Below, piece after piece: positions 10,774 through 21,083 of a stretch of 64,000 bases of DNA (the stretch's first letter is position 1; each line of letters starts with the position of its first letter). The stretch spans positions 1-64,000 of the forward strand of contig PGYK01000007.1 of assembly GCA_002839605.1 (NCBI GenBank), given 5' to 3'. Made by a program: the position numbers and the translations under genes. The notes beneath the pieces are model-generated. The model did not search any database, was not told where the DNA came from, and saw only the letters and a list, made by a program, of their open reading frames with translations. The DNA is from Methanomicrobiales archaeon HGW-Methanomicrobiales-3 (GTDB taxonomy: Archaea; Halobacteriota; Methanomicrobia; Methanomicrobiales; Methanospirillaceae).

Positions 10774-11139
10774 ATGAGCGACCGGTTCATCTTCACCCGA
10801 TACCGTACTGACTGCTACAACTGCAAACAGAACGCCGACCAGATCATCAAAGCCGTGCCAAACCTGGCGCAGGTAGCGTGTGAAAACTGCGGGGCGACCC
10901 GGGTTTTTGTGCCGCGGAGCGAGGATATTGATTCAGCCGGTCTCTTGACAAAGATCGGGAAATATCCGGTCTGGGAACTCGTTGAGGAGGCAGGTTGCCG
11001 GAACTGCAAGGTTACCGGGCCCCACGATCTGATCGTGAGCTCGCGCCACCTCACGGTCCGGTGCCGGAACTGCGGGTTCACCCATTTCTATAAATTCGAT
11101 CTTGAATACCTGGCAAAGGACGAGCTGAAGATTGAATAA
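10774..11139 (+). CDS. conserved hypothetical zinc-ribbon protein
   Basis: Four CxxC pairs (CYNC, CENC, CRNC, CRNC). Confidence 0.65.
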   Translation: MSDRFIFTRYRTDCYNCKQNADQIIKAVPNLAQVACENCGATRVFVPRSEDIDSAGLLTKIGKYPVWELVEEAGCRNCKVTGPHDLIVSSRHLTVRCRNCGFTHFYKFDLEYLAKDELKIE

Positions 11140-11288
11140 TCAAAAAAAAAAAGATCGGCAGGTGCCCAAATTCAGTATCGGGGAGTCGGCACATCACAAA
11201 AAGCGCATCCTCAATGTCCTCGTGGAGCCATGTTTTTGCCTCTGAAGAAGATGCCCGCATTCTTTTGTGATGGTATGAGAGCCTATCC

Positions 11289-12617
11289 TTACGCTGCCTG
11301 GAAGTACCGGTGAATTTCCCAGGGATGAACCTCCGTACTGAATGCATTACACTCTGTTTCAGCGATGCGGGTGAGCACATCCACCACATCCTCACCGAGG
11401 GTGTCACAGAGGAGTTGATCGGCAAGGAGACATTCCTGGGCGTTTGCGAGGCTGGTTGGAAGACCGTCCGCACGGAACCGGTTTTTTTGGGATCGTGAGA
11501 GACCATTCCGGTTCCCCCGTGAACATTCAGGGGGACGGAGCCCCTTCCTGATCCCGTCCATGCCTGCAGCAAGGATCCCTGCAAGAAGAAGGTACGGATT
11601 GCCCATCCCATCCGGGTTCCGAAGTTCAATCCTGGTCGCGTCTCCCCGTGCTGCAGGGATGCGGACAAGTGAGGACCGGTCGGCGGTACTCCATGAGACC
11701 GTACAGGGGGCTTCGTAACCGGGGGTGAGCCGCTTGTATGAGTTGATCGTGGGATTGGCGATCCGGCACAATCCTTTTGCATGGGCGAGGAGTCCCCCGA
11801 TGAATGCCAGGGCAATATCCGAGATTTCATCCGGCGCATCCGGATCGAAAAAAACGTTTTTCTCATTTCTGTATAGTGAAGCATGGACGTGCATGGCATT
11901 GCCGTTCATCCCGGGTTCTGGTTTTGGGATAAACGATGCGATCACCCCATACTTCAGGGCAATAGTCCGGGCAACATGCCTGAACGTTGCAATACGGTCT
12001 GCCGTACTGAGCGCCGGGCCGTACCGGAAGGAGATCTCATGCTGGCCTTTGGCAACTTCGTGGTGGGAAGCCTCAACAAGATAGCCCATCTTCTCAAGCG
12101 CAAGAATTATTTCTCTCCGGATATCGACACCATTGTCAGCAGGGCAGAGATCAAAATATCCCCCCTTGTCATGAAACCGTGCTTTGGCCTGTCCTGAAGA
12201 TGATTTGAAAAGCCAGAATTCCATTTCCGGGCCGGTGAAGAAGGTAAAATCCCTCCCATGGGCAGCTTCCAGTACTTTTTTGAGCACTGAACGGGGATCC
12301 ATGGCAAAGGCTTTTCCGGAATACTCCCTCACATCGCAGATAAACCGGGCTTCCCGCATATCCTTGTTGCTCCAGGGGATGATGGTATACGTGGCGGGAT
12401 CCGGAACCAAAAGCAGATCCGTCTCGTCGATCCGGGCACATCCCTCGATTGATGAACCGTCAAACCAGATCCCGTTCCGGAACGCTTTTTCGCACTGGCT
12501 GACCGGGATCGAGACACCTTTTAACTGTCCCCGGAGATCCGTAAACTGGAGCCGGACAATGCGGATATTATCCATATCCACCTGTTGCAGAGCACGCGTT
12601 TGCTCATCGGCATCCAT
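11289..12617 (-). CDS. glnA: glutamine synthetase, type I
   Basis: DGSSIEGCARIDETDLLL, GPEMEFWLF, NAMHVHASL, NPTINSYKRLTPGYEAP. Confidence 0.96.
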   Translation of the reverse strand: MDADEQTRALQQVDMDNIRIVRLQFTDLRGQLKGVSIPVSQCEKAFRNGIWFDGSSIEGCARIDETDLLLVPDPATYTIIPWSNKDMREARFICDVREYSGKAFAMDPRSVLKKVLEAAHGRDFTFFTGPEMEFWLFKSSSGQAKARFHDKGGYFDLCPADNGVDIRREIILALEKMGYLVEASHHEVAKGQHEISFRYGPALSTADRIATFRHVARTIALKYGVIASFIPKPEPGMNGNAMHVHASLYRNEKNVFFDPDAPDEISDIALAFIGGLLAHAKGLCRIANPTINSYKRLTPGYEAPCTVSWSTADRSSLVRIPAARGDATRIELRNPDGMGNPYLLLAGILAAGMDGIRKGLRPPECSRGNRNGLSRSQKNRFRADGLPTSLANAQECLLADQLLCDTLGEDVVDVLTRIAETECNAFSTEVHPWEIHRYFQAA

Positions 12618-12735
12618 ACGCTTCGTTTCGGGCTTATCGGTTAAACCCTTTTTTATCGAGTAGAAATGGAATTAAAAAAAGATCCGAAGACAATCCGGCA
12701 CGGATAAAAACCGGCGGAATCATCTCCCCATCCGG

Positions 12736-12996
12736 TCACTTCTCTTCCCGCACCATCGCGATTGCCTTCTTCGGGCACTCGTTTGCACAGATGCCGCAGC
12801 CCTTGCAGTAGGTTAAATCGATTTCGAGGTCATCGCTGATGACGCCGTCCGGGCAATAGGTTGCACAGAGCCCGCAGGCATTGCACGTCTCTTTGTCGAC
12901 AACCGGCCGGAACACCCGCCAGGTACCGGTCTTTCCGGTGGCTCCCTCAAGAGGCCGGCTCATGGCAAGGCGCTCGCGCTTTTGTGATGGTGTCAT
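12736..12996 (-). CDS. porD: pyruvate:ferredoxin oxidoreductase delta subunit (2x[4Fe-4S])
   Basis: CNACGLCATYCP and CKGCGICANECP; overlaps porC by 4 nt. Confidence 0.9.
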   Translation of the reverse strand: MTPSQKRERLAMSRPLEGATGKTGTWRVFRPVVDKETCNACGLCATYCPDGVISDDLEIDLTYCKGCGICANECPKKAIAMVREEK

Positions 12997-13520
12997 GCGA
13001 TCAGCTCCTGGTACGCGGTCTCAGCAACCCTGACATTCCGTTCATCAGTGAACATCTCCTTAATTGCCTTCTTTGCCGAATCGACCGAGACGATCCCCAT
13101 CTTTGCAAGTGCACCGATGACCGGTGTGTTGAGGATCGGGCTTCCCGATACCACGAGGTTCTCTTTTAAGGCAATGCCGGTCAGGTCGACACTGGCGGAT
13201 TTAAACCCGGCAAACTCCCTCTTCTGCCGGCTGTTGACGAGCACCTTTCCGCCCTCTTTGAGTCCGCTTAAGACATCGACCACGTCCATGACGCTCGCAT
13301 CAAGGACCACGACCATGTCGGGCTTCCGGATCTGGCTGTAAATACGGACCGGTTTGTCATCGATCCGGACGAACGAGACTATCGGTGCCCCCCTGCGTTC
13401 GGCACCGTAGAACGGGGCCGCGGTTGCATGCTTCCCGTCATAGATTGCCGCAAGGGCAAGGAGCCGGGCTGCGGTGACGCCACCCTGGCCGCCCCGCGAG
13501 TGGATGCGGATCTCAAACAT
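12993..13520 (-). CDS. porC: pyruvate:ferredoxin oxidoreductase gamma subunit
   Basis: HSRGGQGGVTAARLLA motif and operon context. Confidence 0.92.
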   Translation of the reverse strand: MFEIRIHSRGGQGGVTAARLLALAAIYDGKHATAAPFYGAERRGAPIVSFVRIDDKPVRIYSQIRKPDMVVVLDASVMDVVDVLSGLKEGGKVLVNSRQKREFAGFKSASVDLTGIALKENLVVSGSPILNTPVIGALAKMGIVSVDSAKKAIKEMFTDERNVRVAETAYQELIA

Positions 13521-14628
13521 TGTCTTTCACCCCGAACCAGAACTCTTTTCCCACCTGACGTTTCCGGACAAAGTCCGCGATGTCGTCGTAGGTGACCTCC
13601 TGCCCGCCAAGACCGGCGATGACGGAGAAGACATCCTCCTTTGTCTGGGCCACGATCTCGGTTGCGAGGACCCCGCCCCGGCCAAACGAGTAGTCGCGGT
13701 CTATGATTACGACCTCTTTTCCCTTCAGGATGGAGAGGTTGGGGAACGGCCGGAGCCAGCGGATGCGAAGCGAACCGGCCTTCACCCCCTCCTTACGGAG
13801 CAGGTCGACTGCGACCTCCATCTCCTTTCCAAGGGTGCCCATGGCAACGACGATGACCTCTGCATCGTCGCACTGGTAGTTCTCGGTGAAACCATACTCC
13901 CGGCCGAACCTGCGGGCGAACTCCTTCTCGGTCTCTTCGATGACCTTCACAGAATCGCGGATCGAGCGCTCCATATCCCAGCGCATCAGGAAGTGCTGGT
14001 CGGTGCCGGTCAGCCCGCCATAGCCTGCCGGGTTGTTTGTGTCAATCGCGTGCGGGAGGCTGAGCGGAGGGATGAAGTCGCCAACCTCGATGGTATCGAG
14101 CGGCTGCATCAGGTGGGAGAGCACAAAGCCGTCGAGGTTCACCATCACCGGTAGGAGGACATCGTGGTGCTCCGCGATCCGGAATGCCATGATGGTGGCA
14201 TCGTACGCTTCCTGTACCGTGCTCACGTACACCTGGAGCCAGCCGGTATCGCGTTCCTGCAGCGCGTCGGTGTGCTCCGCCCAGATGTTCCAGCCGGGCC
14301 CGATCGAGCGGTTGACGTTTGCCATGACCACGGGAAGCCGTGCCCCCGCAGCCCAGTTGGTCATCTCGTGCATGTAGAGGAGACCGTGGGAGCTCGTTGC
14401 CGTGAATGTCCGGGCGCCGGTGATGCTTGCACCGATGCAGGCTGCCATCGCCGAGTGTTCGCTCTCGACCGGGATGTACCTGCTTTTCAGTTCGCCGCCG
14501 GTGACGAACTCTGCGATCTGTTCCACAATCTCGGTCTGCGGGGTGATGGGGTAGGCTGCGACCACATCTGGAACTATCTGTTTCACTGCCTCGGCAACCG
14601 CCTTGTTGCCGGTCGCGATCTTCTTCAT
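13513..14628 (-). CDS. porA: pyruvate:ferredoxin oxidoreductase alpha subunit
   Basis: GNKAVAEAVKQIVPDVVAAYPITPQTEIVE, ESEHSAMAACIGAS. Confidence 0.94.
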   Translation of the reverse strand: MKKIATGNKAVAEAVKQIVPDVVAAYPITPQTEIVEQIAEFVTGGELKSRYIPVESEHSAMAACIGASITGARTFTATSSHGLLYMHEMTNWAAGARLPVVMANVNRSIGPGWNIWAEHTDALQERDTGWLQVYVSTVQEAYDATIMAFRIAEHHDVLLPVMVNLDGFVLSHLMQPLDTIEVGDFIPPLSLPHAIDTNNPAGYGGLTGTDQHFLMRWDMERSIRDSVKVIEETEKEFARRFGREYGFTENYQCDDAEVIVVAMGTLGKEMEVAVDLLRKEGVKAGSLRIRWLRPFPNLSILKGKEVVIIDRDYSFGRGGVLATEIVAQTKEDVFSVIAGLGGQEVTYDDIADFVRKRQVGKEFWFGVKDNV

Positions 14629-15512
14629 GAGGCCGCCTCCTCTGCGGAGAGTTTTGCAAAGTTCTTTTGGATCCGCTGTTTGAGGATCTCGACATTCTTG
14701 GGATCGATACCCTTGAACCGGCCCTGCGGCGAGAGGTAGTCCTCGAGCGGGATGGGCTTCTTCATGGCGACTTTAGACTGTGCACCCATCGTCAGTTTTC
14801 CGTACTCGCGCTCGTAGAGCACCCAGATGCCGGACTTCACGGCGAGTTTTCCCATCTCGACCGTCTTCTCGGTCGAGTACCGCCAGCCGGGCGGGCAGGG
14901 TGCAAGGACGTGGATGAAGCTCGGGCCCCGGAAGGAGAGCGCCTTTTGTACTTTCTTGAAAAGATCCTGCGGGTACGCTGCTGCGGCCGTTGCCATGTAG
15001 GGCGGGTTGTGGGCGGCGATGATCCCGTCGATATCCTTCTTGAAATCGGTCTTTCCCGTGGGTGTTGTGGTTGTCTTTGCCCCGAGCGGGGTTGCCCCCG
15101 ACCGCTGCATGCCGGTGTTGCCGTACGCCTCGTTGTCATAGCAGATGTAGAGGAAATCGGTGCCCCGCTCGAATGCGCCAGACATGGCCTGAATGCCGAT
15201 GTCAAGAGTCCCGCCGTCGCCGGCATAGACGATGACGTTGGTCTTCTTCCCGGCCGCACGGAACGCGTTGCTCATGCCCGAGGCACAGGCTGCCGCGGCA
15301 CCGAACGCGATGTTGTAGACCGGGACATTGAACGCGGTGTTCGGGTAGATGCCCTGGATGACGCTCGTACAGCAGGCAGGTATGACGAGCACGGTGTCGG
15401 GCCCTGCTGCCTTGAGGACATACCGGAGAGCGAGCGAGTCGCTGCACCCGGCACATGCCGATGAACATTTCAGCACGTATTCTTCTTTGGGGATTTCGGC
15501 GATGGTATCCAA
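14625..15512 (-). CDS. porB: pyruvate:ferredoxin oxidoreductase beta subunit
   Basis: CAGCSDSLALRY, TPP motif GDGGTLDIGIQAMSGAFERG, NEAYGNTGMQRS. Confidence 0.94.
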   Translation of the reverse strand: MDTIAEIPKEEYVLKCSSACAGCSDSLALRYVLKAAGPDTVLVIPACCTSVIQGIYPNTAFNVPVYNIAFGAAAACASGMSNAFRAAGKKTNVIVYAGDGGTLDIGIQAMSGAFERGTDFLYICYDNEAYGNTGMQRSGATPLGAKTTTTPTGKTDFKKDIDGIIAAHNPPYMATAAAAYPQDLFKKVQKALSFRGPSFIHVLAPCPPGWRYSTEKTVEMGKLAVKSGIWVLYEREYGKLTMGAQSKVAMKKPIPLEDYLSPQGRFKGIDPKNVEILKQRIQKNFAKLSAEEAAS

Positions 15513-15700
15513 CTCCTGCAGTGGTTGTGAACGGATCGGTGAACGCTGAATAGGGCGATCGGCGATCTGTCATAATTTATCATCACCACTGGTGAAAAAA
15601 GTATCAGATCCGGTCTTTCCAATCAGGTGGAAGCAGGGCTGTGACAGTTCTTTCCCTTCGTAGGCGTATGGGTGGCGAAGGGGCGCCTGTTTTTTGTTAA

Positions 15701-18700
15701 TTATTGTGTTGATGGATGCCCAAACCGGTAAACGCCCCGGGGGATGCCGATCTCGAACCGAACCCCCTGCCCCGGGATCCCGTTCTCCCTGATCGTCATC
15801 TCGGAGACTTCCAGCAGATCGTGGATGAAGAAGAGGGAGAATCCCGACGGGGTCCCGACATTACGCAGGAAAAGTTCTTTTTTCTGTTCATCCGGAATTC
15901 CAACCCCGTCATCCTCGTACACCAGGGCGAGACCATCAGCATTCTCGCTGCAGCTGATGTGAATGCAGGTTGCCCGCTCTCCATGAATCTTCGTATTGTC
16001 AATGAGATGGCTGAAGACTTTGGCGATAACCGGATCGCAGAAGATCTCAAGATCGCCGACATCGATAACCATCCGGATGCTGCCTGTCTCAGCAAACGAC
16101 AGGATCGCCCGGAGTGTCCGGTTAAGGTTGATCCATTCCTGCGGGTGAATACCCATCTCCTGGTATTCCTTGGTGTACTGGAGTTGCTGGTGGATGACCT
16201 TTAACACCTCCTCCTCGCTCCGGATGAACTTCTTCATTGTCTCATCGGTGACAAGGTCTTTGCTCAGTTCCACGTAGCCCCTCAGGCCGGTCACCTTGTT
16301 CTGGATGTCGTGCCACGCCACGATATTCATCAGCTGGAGTTTCTGGTTGGCAATGCGCAGTGCCCGGTCCTCGCGTTTTCTTCTCGAGATGTCGCGGGAG
16401 ACCGCGATCACGTATGTCTTCTGGTTGAGTCTGGCAAACCGGGCGCTCACTTCAACCGGCAGCTTGATGCCGTCCTTTCTGAGGACATCCGTCTCGAACC
16501 GTACCTGTCCCCTGGTGAGAAGCTCCATCATAATTGTACGGGACATCTGGGCTTTTTCAGGGGAATGCACTTCAAGGAATGTCTTCTTAAGCAGCCCCTC
16601 TTTTTTCTGGCCGGTCTGGAGGACTGCCATATCGTTTGCATCGACAATCCTGCCGGGCATCCCCGCAGGGGTGATCTCAAAGAGGTAAATGGCATCATTG
16701 GAATTCTCAAAGATTAAGTGGAACTTCTCCTCGCTCTCTGACAGTTTCTCCTCGGCCTGCTTGCGGTCGGTGATATCAATGAAACTCTCAAGAAGGTAGC
16801 GCTTACCGGAAAGTATCGTCGGGATGACCGTTTTTAAGATTGAACGGGGTCCGTTTGCAGTTATGAGGGTCCTCTCGGCATTGTCAATGGACTGGCCGAG
16901 GTCCGTTACCGGGCAGTTCCCCATCTCGGTCGGGCAGATATACTGGTGGCAGATCGAACCAACGATCTTCTCCCGTGGTTCTCCGATCATCCGCTCGGCT
17001 GCCGGGTTGATGTCGACAATCGTATGGGTTTCCGGATTGATGATGACAAGGCCCGTCTGGATGGTATTGAAGATCGTCTTGAGGTAATTCTCACTGTTCC
17101 GGAGCGCCTCTTCTGTCTGTTTACGTTCCGAGATATCCCGGGCGATCCCGAGAATATCGAACGGCCGGCCCTCCCGCATACGCACCCGGCTGTTCACCTC
17201 GATCGGTTTATACCCGCCATCGTGTGCCCGAATCTGCACTTCATAGAGAGCCTCGGTCCTTGTCTGTTCTCTCTTCTTTTTGATCTCTGCTGTCACTGTC
17301 TCAACTGATTCAGCCGAGAGATAATCGCTGATATTCTTCCCGATCAGATCGTCCGGGAGATATCCCAGGAGCCGGTGCACTGCCGGGCTGATAGACGTTA
17401 TGACGCCGGCGAAGTCAACCGTGTAGATGACATCGGTCGAGTGCTCGACCAGTTCACGGAACTTTTCCTCGCTTTCCGCAAGAGCTTCTAAAACGCGTCT
17501 CCGCTCGGTGATGTCCCGTGTCACCCCGATGACACCCTGGGGTTCACCCCCGTTTATCCGGATCAGGCTGATGACCACTTCAGCCCAGAATGTTGATCCA
17601 TCCTTTCTGACATATTCAAGCTCCAGTACCTGCGGTGAGAGGAAGTCGGGAAGTCCGCGTTCAATAGCGGTTATGTTTTCAGCTCTTGTCCGGACCAGTT
17701 TCTGGAATGATTCGGGCGTCAGGCTCTGGTCCGGGCGGAGGTCCAGGCACTCTTTTGGAGTATATCCCGTCAGGGCAGTAACAGATGGGCTGATGTAGGT
17801 CAGCTGCATCTCCCTGTCGGCAGTCCAGATGACATCGCTGACGTTATCAGCAAGCAGGTGATAATGATGCTCACTCTCTCTGAGTGCCTCTTCAGCCCGC
17901 CTGCGCTCCGTGATGTCAGTTGCAATGGCAATGAGCACATCTTTTCCGAAATAGAATCCCTTGTAGAGCCGGACTTCCTTTGGAAAAACTTCCCCGTTGC
18001 TCCGCTTTCCCCAGAACACAAATGACTGCGGTTCGCCATCGAATGCCCGCTCCAGGCGGTGCGAAAGCTCGTGTAAATCGTTGCACCCCTCAGCCGAGAG
18101 GACCGCAGGAGTTTTGCCAATGAAAAATTCCTTCGGGTAGCCATACATTGCCACGACCCCGCCGTTGACATCCAGGAAGTGGCCTTCCCGGTCCTGGATG
18201 TAGATTGCCTCCTGGACCGAGTTAAAAAGGCCGTGGTAACTTTTCTCGCTCTCGAAAAGGGCATCAGCGGCAATCTTGCGTTCCGTTATCTCCGTGGCAA
18301 AATTCAGGGTGGCAGGCTTCCCGTCCCAGGTGACAATCACGGCATTTATCTCAATCCAGTGCATTGTCCCTGCAGCATCGAAAATCTGGAGTTCTGCAAG
18401 CGGATCGACAACCTCCCCGTTCAGCCGGCGCACGTGGCGATTGAAGGCTGCCGCTCTGTCATCGGGGTGGACCAGATCGATGAAGTTGTGCTCTCGTAAA
18501 TGTTCCAAATCGAACCCGATGAGTTCCAGCCCTTTTTTATTGCAGAAGGGGATGATCCCGTCCTGGATTACAAAGATCGCTTCATTTGCGCTCTCAACAA
18601 AGGAGCGGTACCGCTCCTCGCTCTCCGCGAGAGCTTCCTGTACTTTTTTCCGGTCGGTGATGTCACGGCTGACGCCGAGAATCTCCATCCGGTTCGTATC

Positions 18701-20245
18701 GGTCCCGTTGATGAGTGTTGCCACGATCTCAACCGTGATGATCGAACCGTCTTTTCGAACCTGATCGATCTGGTGTGTCTGGAACCGTGCCGTTTCATCA
18801 CCGGATCGGATTGCTTCCAGTACCGCAGGAATGGTACGCGTAACATATTCGAGAGATTCCGGAGTCAGGATGTCTGCCAGGGTCAGATTCCTGATTTCAT
18901 CCGCCGTGTATCCGAGAAGATGGTGAATCGACGGGCTGACAAACGAGTATTTTTGCGATTCGGGGTTGAGGATCCAGATGACATCCCTTGTATTGTCGGC
19001 AATGAGATGGTAGCGCTCTTCGATCTGTTTGAGCGCGATCTCGGTGGTTTTCCGGTCGGTGATGTCTGTTGCGATCCCTTCGAGGGCTACGACATGTCCG
19101 GTGTTGTCCTTCACGATCGTGTTTCGCTGGTGGAACCAGCGGGGCTCTCCTGATGCATGAATAATCCGGTACTCATACTCCCGCGGAATGTCGCCTTTTG
19201 GCATCCGCTCCCAATGTGATGCGAGCTTTTCCTTAAAGTCCGGGTGGATGATCTCCTGCATGAGCTGAGAGTTCTCATAAAACGCATCCGGCGTATACCC
19301 GGTTAATGCGAGCGCAGCAGGACTCACGTACTCGAATGTCCGGTCCGGCAGGGCGATCCGGAAAATGATATCCTGCGAATTCTCTGTAAGCCGGCGGTAC
19401 CGCTCCTCGCTTGCCCGGAGGGCTTTTTCGGCTTTTTTACGCTCCGTTGCATCCCGTGAAATCACCGCAACCCCGATTACGTCCCCGTCTGGATTGTGGA
19501 TCGGTTTAAACGAGGGCTCCAGGTACTGGCGGCTGAGCGAGTGGTTGCCGAAATAGTCCTCCACACTCACGATCTCGCCTGCGAGTGCCCGGTCAATGCT
19601 CGTTCTGATAACCTTTTTATCTCTCTCGATGGTGATGAAATCCAGAATGCTTCTGCCCGGTTCGATATTCGCCCCGAAAAGGGCCCTCATGGTCTCTGCA
19701 TGCTGCCGGTTGAAACTTGTGTAGCAGTAGTTTTTATCAAGAGAGTAGATGTCGGAGACTGCACTGTTGATGATACCCGAGAAAAGGGTGTGCTGCTGCC
19801 CGATCTCCTCAAAGGCTGCTTTGCGTTCATCCTCAAGGCGTTTTTGTGTGGAGATATCGGAAAATACCGTGGCAAACCAGCCTTTCTTTGGGGAAAAAAC
19901 AGAGATATGGAAATGTCTTCCGAGGGGGACAAAGAACGTCTCAAATTTTTCCGGTTTCCCGCTTAATGCGACTTTTGCATAGATCTCAAGGAAAGGTGCG
20001 TCACCGGTACCGTAATATTCCCGTGCCGTCCGGCCCCGTATCTGGCGTGCCGGAATGCCGGTGTTTGCCTCGAATGATGGATTGACATCAACGATCCGGT
20101 AATCGTTTGGAACCCCCGAATCATCAAAGAGAACCTCATGAAGGGCAACCCCCTCTTCCATGGACTCAAAGACCGATCGGAATTTTTTCTCGCTCTCGGT
20201 GAGGTGTGCGATGAGTGCTTTCAGATCCTCTTTTTTTGCAACCAT
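15701..20245 (-). CDS. multi-PAS sensor histidine kinase (about 10 PAS domains by eye)
   Basis: Repeated ITERRxxEEALxESExxYxxL units; H-box AWHDIQNK; HATPase EDDGVGIPDEQ; start chosen at MVAKKEDLK. Confidence 0.92.
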   Translation of the reverse strand: MVAKKEDLKALIAHLTESEKKFRSVFESMEEGVALHEVLFDDSGVPNDYRIVDVNPSFEANTGIPARQIRGRTAREYYGTGDAPFLEIYAKVALSGKPEKFETFFVPLGRHFHISVFSPKKGWFATVFSDISTQKRLEDERKAAFEEIGQQHTLFSGIINSAVSDIYSLDKNYCYTSFNRQHAETMRALFGANIEPGRSILDFITIERDKKVIRTSIDRALAGEIVSVEDYFGNHSLSRQYLEPSFKPIHNPDGDVIGVAVISRDATERKKAEKALRASEERYRRLTENSQDIIFRIALPDRTFEYVSPAALALTGYTPDAFYENSQLMQEIIHPDFKEKLASHWERMPKGDIPREYEYRIIHASGEPRWFHQRNTIVKDNTGHVVALEGIATDITDRKTTEIALKQIEERYHLIADNTRDVIWILNPESQKYSFVSPSIHHLLGYTADEIRNLTLADILTPESLEYVTRTIPAVLEAIRSGDETARFQTHQIDQVRKDGSIITVEIVATLINGTDTNRMEILGVSRDITDRKKVQEALAESEERYRSFVESANEAIFVIQDGIIPFCNKKGLELIGFDLEHLREHNFIDLVHPDDRAAAFNRHVRRLNGEVVDPLAELQIFDAAGTMHWIEINAVIVTWDGKPATLNFATEITERKIAADALFESEKSYHGLFNSVQEAIYIQDREGHFLDVNGGVVAMYGYPKEFFIGKTPAVLSAEGCNDLHELSHRLERAFDGEPQSFVFWGKRSNGEVFPKEVRLYKGFYFGKDVLIAIATDITERRRAEEALRESEHHYHLLADNVSDVIWTADREMQLTYISPSVTALTGYTPKECLDLRPDQSLTPESFQKLVRTRAENITAIERGLPDFLSPQVLELEYVRKDGSTFWAEVVISLIRINGGEPQGVIGVTRDITERRRVLEALAESEEKFRELVEHSTDVIYTVDFAGVITSISPAVHRLLGYLPDDLIGKNISDYLSAESVETVTAEIKKKREQTRTEALYEVQIRAHDGGYKPIEVNSRVRMREGRPFDILGIARDISERKQTEEALRNSENYLKTIFNTIQTGLVIINPETHTIVDINPAAERMIGEPREKIVGSICHQYICPTEMGNCPVTDLGQSIDNAERTLITANGPRSILKTVIPTILSGKRYLLESFIDITDRKQAEEKLSESEEKFHLIFENSNDAIYLFEITPAGMPGRIVDANDMAVLQTGQKKEGLLKKTFLEVHSPEKAQMSRTIMMELLTRGQVRFETDVLRKDGIKLPVEVSARFARLNQKTYVIAVSRDISRRKREDRALRIANQKLQLMNIVAWHDIQNKVTGLRGYVELSKDLVTDETMKKFIRSEEEVLKVIHQQLQYTKEYQEMGIHPQEWINLNRTLRAILSFAETGSIRMVIDVGDLEIFCDPVIAKVFSHLIDNTKIHGERATCIHISCSENADGLALVYEDDGVGIPDEQKKELFLRNVGTPSGFSLFFIHDLLEVSEMTIRENGIPGQGVRFEIGIPRGVYRFGHPSTQ

Positions 20246-20597
20246 GATACCCTGTTCCACCACCCGGTTTCGCTAATGAACCTTGATGCTGATCAGAATA
20301 TAATATGTTTGGTTTTTTGTCCTTTGCGGCCCCCGCCCGTGAGAGGACGCGTTGTTCCTTTTTTTTTACTTTCACCCCGCCCGGTCCGGTGTATATACCT
20401 CTCCTGTTGCAACATGGTATGTGGGGAGGGCGAAAAACCCTAAAAAAAAAGTGTCAGATGCCAAAAAAAGTGCATCGCTCCTCCCGACCTCTCAAAGACC
20501 CAAAAGAAACCCTCTTTTTTCTTTTTTGGCAGATACCGCGGGTATTTGCCCAAACCTGATGGCAATATATTTAGCCATAGTCTCTCAAATCTCTGCT

Positions 20598-21083
20598 ATG
20601 GCTCTTCGCTCCCTTAATCTTCCCGGCGTCGGGACCAAATATGAGATCGAGACTGACAAGGGAGATACGATCGCGATCTTCTTCACCAAGACCGGCACGA
20701 TCCAGATGTATACCCTTCAGAATGGTTGCAACACTCCAAGCGCGGCAGTCATGAATCCAGTGGAAGCCCGGAGACTGGGAAACATCCTTACCGGCGCAAT
20801 CATCGAAGCCGACAAGGAGAGTGTGGAGATCGCGTTCTCGGCGCTTGCCGATCTCCGGATCACCATTCACACGTTTTTCATTCCTCAAAGGATCGTTGGA
20901 AAAACCATTGAGGACCTCCAGATCCGGGCTAAGACCGGTGCGACCATCATTGCGGTCTGCCGGAACGACAAAAATATCATCAATCCTCCCCCCTCCTTTG
21001 TTTTTGAGGATGGTGACGCGACACTGGTCATTGGCGAGAGCGACCAGATTAAAAAATTTGAGCACGAGATCATGGTGGAGTAA
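20598..21083 (+). CDS. TrkA-C (RCK_C) domain protein, KhtT-like regulatory subunit
   Basis: GKTIEDLQIRAKTGATIIAVCRNDKNIINPPPSFVFEDGDATLVIGE; abuts an antiporter gene. Confidence 0.85.
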   Translation: MALRSLNLPGVGTKYEIETDKGDTIAIFFTKTGTIQMYTLQNGCNTPSAAVMNPVEARRLGNILTGAIIEADKESVEIAFSALADLRITIHTFFIPQRIVGKTIEDLQIRAKTGATIIAVCRNDKNIINPPPSFVFEDGDATLVIGESDQIKKFEHEIMVE

